A DNA stretch of 7,698 bases. It comes from Verrucomicrobiota bacterium (GTDB taxonomy: Bacteria > Verrucomicrobiota > Verrucomicrobiia > Limisphaerales > UBA9464). Location of the stretch: contig JANXMD010000739.1 in assembly GCA_025354845.1 (NCBI GenBank), positions 1 through 7,698 of the forward strand. Reading direction: 5' to 3'. Positions 6,171-7,698 of the stretch are shown in pieces (positions within the stretch are counted from its first letter, which is position 1; each line of letters begins with the position of its first letter). The notes beneath the pieces were generated by a model, which saw nothing but the letters and a program-made list of their open reading frames with translations, was not told where the DNA came from and searched no databases. The translations under genes and the position numbers were made by a program.

Positions 6171-6205
6171 CTTCCAGACGTCCAACTCATGCGGCGAACC
6201 TGGCT

Positions 6206-6217
6206 GTCTTTGCGACC
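6206..6217. repeat. 12-bp direct repeat, copy 1 (upstream of glnK)
   Basis: GTCTTTGCGACC, identical to the copy at 6318-6329, with 112 bases between starts. Each copy has half-palindromic ends (GTC...GAC). The two copies bracket the AT-rich inverted repeat before glnK. Confidence 0.5.
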
Positions 6218-6253
6218 GCCTTGTTTGGCACAGAAGGGGAGAAAGATGAGTGA

Positions 6254-6275
6254 GATCAATTAAAAATGATTGATC
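6254..6275. promoter_or_regulatory. AT-rich inverted repeat upstream of glnK
   Basis: GATCAAT (6254-6260) and ATTGATC (6269-6275) form a perfect 7-bp inverted repeat with an 8-base spacer (TAAAAATG). TGAGATC occurs directly repeated at 6251-6257 and 6278-6284, and ATGAG/CTCAT (6277-6281 and 6287-6291) make a second small inverted repeat. The whole patch is strikingly AT-rich for this DNA and lies 78-99 bases before the glnK ATG, where a nitrogen-controlled promoter or operator would be expected. No full sigma-54 or sigma-70 promoter was recognised. Confidence 0.4.
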
Positions 6276-6317
6276 CATGAGATCTGCTCATGAAAATGAA
6301 CACATCACTCAACCGCG

Positions 6318-6329
6318 GTCTTTGCGACC
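6318..6329. repeat. 12-bp direct repeat, copy 2 (glnK leader)
   Basis: GTCTTTGCGACC, identical to 6206-6217. Here it extends to GGTC...GACC, a 4-bp inverted repeat around TTTGC, and it abuts the 8-bp palindrome ACCGCGGT (6312-6319). It lies 24-35 bases before the glnK ATG, probably in the mRNA leader. Confidence 0.5.
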
Positions 6330-6352
6330 ACGACCGACCTTTCCGACGTCCC

Positions 6353-6691
6353 ATGAAAAAGATTGAAGCCATCATCAAGCCGTTTCGCCTCGAGGAGGTG
6401 AAGGACCAGTTGCAGACACTGGGGATCCAGGGGATGACGGTGTCCGAGGTGAAGGGGTTCGGTCGCCAGAAGGGACATACCGAGGTGTATCGAGGAGCCG
6501 AGTACACGGTGGATTTCCTCCCCAAGCTAAAGGTGGAGATCGTGGTGACCGACGCGCAGGTGGAGGAGGCGGTGGCGGTTATCATCCGCGGCGCCAAGAC
6601 CGGAAAGATCGGTGACGGGAAGATCTTCGTGAGCCCCATTCTGGATGCGATCCGCATCCGGACCGACGAGCGCAGCGAGAACGCGGTCTGA
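6353..6691 (+). CDS. glnK: Nitrogen regulatory protein PII (GlnK type)
   Basis: A 112-aa PII signal protein, exactly the family length, which senses 2-oxoglutarate, ATP/ADP and energy or nitrogen status as a trimer. The N-terminus MKKIEAIIKPFRLEEVK is canonical. The T-loop (about 37-55) reads GRQKGHTEVYRGAEYTVDF, with Y51 as the uridylylation site, and the B-loop is GKIGDGKIFV (84-93). K58, R101 and R103 (ATP/effector region) are present. I chose the ATG at 6353; the upstream in-frame ATG at 6290 would add 21 residues unlike any PII N-terminus. The ammonium transporter gene follows after 35 bases, which makes GlnK more likely than GlnB: in such pairs GlnK plugs the AmtB channel when nitrogen is plentiful. 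Expression is probably nitrogen-regulated from the preceding AT-rich region. Confidence 0.96.
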   Translation: MKKIEAIIKPFRLEEVKDQLQTLGIQGMTVSEVKGFGRQKGHTEVYRGAEYTVDFLPKLKVEIVVTDAQVEEAVAVIIRGAKTGKIGDGKIFVSPILDAIRIRTDERSENAV

Positions 6692-6726
6692 GCGACACTC
6701 CCAGTTCGAGAGCTTCTTCCCTTCGC

Positions 6727-7698
6727 GTGAAATCCCTGATTCGTTTCGCGTCCATTCTCCTGTACCTACCCGCCCTCCGCGCGGGCGATCCCACGGTGGA
6801 GCAGCGGCTCGCCGATCTTGAGGCTTACGTCCGAAACAGTCCGGCCCAATTCGCGCTCCGGGATGCCTCCGGCCCCGGGCACAATGCTTGGATCATGATC
6901 AGCTCGGCGCTGGTCCTTTTCATGACCCTTCCGGGGTTGGCGCTCTTCTACGGTGGGTTGGTGCGCCGCAAGAACGTGCTCTCGGTTCTTGCCCAATGCC
7001 TGGCTCTTTCCGGTGGAGTGACGGTGCTCTGGTGGGTTTGCGGTTATTCGCTTTCCTTCGCACCGGGCACTCCGTTTCTGGGTGGACTCTCCTGGTCGTT
7101 CTTCAACGGGGTGACCGAACATCCCAACCCGACCTACAGCCCGTGGCTTTCGCACAATCTCCACGCCATGTATCAGCTGATGTTCGCCATCATCACGCCG
7201 GGGCTGATCGTGGGTGCGATAGCGGAGCGCATGAAGTTCCGTCCGCTGATGATCTTCTGCGCTCTCTGGATGTTCCTGGTGTATTTTCCGGCGGCTCATC
7301 TGCTTTGGGGGGCGGATGGGTGGATGAATGGCATCGGGAACGACGCGGCAGGCATCAAGGCCATCGATTTCGCCGGTGGCATCGTGGTGCATATGACCTC
7401 GGGATGGAGCGCGCTGGTCCTCTGCATTCTTCTGGGAAAGCGCCGTGGCTACGGCCGCGAGCCGATCGTTCCCCACAGCATGGTGTTATGCATGGTGGGT
7501 ACTGGGATGCTCTGGTTCGGTTGGTATGGCTTCAACGCCGGTTCCTCGCTGGCTGCCGATGGCGTGGCGGCAAATGCCTTCGTGGCCACGACCCTCAGCG
7601 CCGCCGTGGGGCTCTGCGGGTGGGCCCTGGCGGAGCAGATCGTGCGCGGGAAGCCGAGCATCCTCGGCATGTGCTCGGGCGCGGTGGCTGGCCTGGCC
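6727..7698 (+). CDS. amtB: Ammonium transporter, Amt family (3' end outside window)
   Basis: 324 codons are open to the window end, so the last third (including the second pore His) is missing. The protein conducts ammonium across the inner membrane as a trimer. Residues 1-19 look like a signal peptide (MKSLIRFASILLYLPALRA), followed by a short periplasmic, possibly coiled stretch (DPTVEQRLADLEAYVRNS), then the first core helix NAWIMISSALVLFMTLPGLA (53-72) and LFYGGLVRRKNVLS (73-86). Further landmarks are MYQLMFAIITP (148-158), GAIAERMKF (163-171), WGADGWM (194-200), the first pore histidine H222 in GGIVVHMTSG, and MLWFGWYGFNAGSS (261-274). The start is the GTG at 6727, the first plausible codon after the glnK stop that includes the signal peptide; no ATG occurs before residue 57 and no Shine-Dalgarno sequence is visible. 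It forms an operon with glnK. Confidence 0.95.
   Translation, partial: MKSLIRFASILLYLPALRAGDPTVEQRLADLEAYVRNSPAQFALRDASGPGHNAWIMISSALVLFMTLPGLALFYGGLVRRKNVLSVLAQCLALSGGVTVLWWVCGYSLSFAPGTPFLGGLSWSFFNGVTEHPNPTYSPWLSHNLHAMYQLMFAIITPGLIVGAIAERMKFRPLMIFCALWMFLVYFPAAHLLWGADGWMNGIGNDAAGIKAIDFAGGIVVHMTSGWSALVLCILLGKRRGYGREPIVPHSMVLCMVGTGMLWFGWYGFNAGSSLAADGVAANAFVATTLSAAVGLCGWALAEQIVRGKPSILGMCSGAVAGLA

Noticed and set aside
6226..6240. TTTGGCAC resembling the -24 half of a sigma-54 promoter before glnK
   Set aside because: The -12 element is missing: the bases at the required distance are GGGA instead of TTGC. A second partial match at 6201 (TGGCTG...TTTGC) has its GG and GC two bases too close.
5369..6259. 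Long minus-strand open frame of 296 codons opposite the GTPase gene
   Set aside because: It is a GC-driven shadow frame: it shows no recognisable domain and lies wholly against a gene with clear motifs. The same holds for the 236-codon minus frame at 6766-7476 (against amtB), the 266-codon one at 3624-4424 (against the monooxygenase) and the 220-codon one at 2336-2998.
6290..6352. N-terminal extension of PII starting at the ATG at 6290
   Set aside because: The 21 added residues (MKMNTSLNRG...) do not resemble any PII N-terminus, and the ATG at 6353 gives the exact 112-aa family length.

Overview
The window looks like chromosomal DNA from a GC-rich bacterium of the Verrucomicrobiota (possibly the Pedosphaera/Limisphaerales side). 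Three things suggest this: a short pseudopilin with the FTLIELLVVIAIIAIL leader and C-terminal DGHVE box that this phylum carries in many copies, the near absence of Shine-Dalgarno sequences, and an ammonium transporter with a coiled N-terminal preface of a type I associate with that group. This is inferred from protein style, not from a phylogenetic marker. All genes read on the + strand.

Left (1-814): the last 51 codons of an ABC permease overlap by four bases (ATGA) with a complete ATPase. The ATPase closely resembles E. coli YnjD, so this is the end of a ynjBCD-type uptake operon of unknown substrate.

Middle (915-6133): an ArsR-type repressor with a Cys-Cys pair near its C-terminus; a type II-style pseudopilin; then a compact three-gene unit. 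The first gene of that unit is an apparent fusion of an ArsI-like VOC domain (vicinal cysteines and all three expected metal ligands) to an AhpD-like CMD domain with a CPYC motif. The second is a flavin-dependent monooxygenase of the NtaA/SnaA/DszA family. The third is a COG0523 (CobW-like) GTPase with a CxCC motif and a Cys-Cys C-terminus. The first two genes overlap. The second and third are 17 bases apart, or overlap as GTGA if a GTG start is used. My reading is an arsenic-responsive or soft-metal-responsive locus that may process an organoarsenical: uptake by the YnjBCD-like transporter, oxidation by the flavoenzyme, C-As cleavage and thiol redox by the fusion, and metal or cofactor supply by the GTPase. 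The families are well supported; the shared substrate is a hypothesis.

Right (6134-7698): a noncoding stretch of about 220 bases with a hairpin, an AT-rich inverted repeat and a 12-base direct repeat, followed by the standard nitrogen pair glnK (PII, 112 aa, Tyr51 present) and amtB (ammonium transporter, cut by the window end). This is ordinary nitrogen-control DNA, probably unrelated to the middle cluster.
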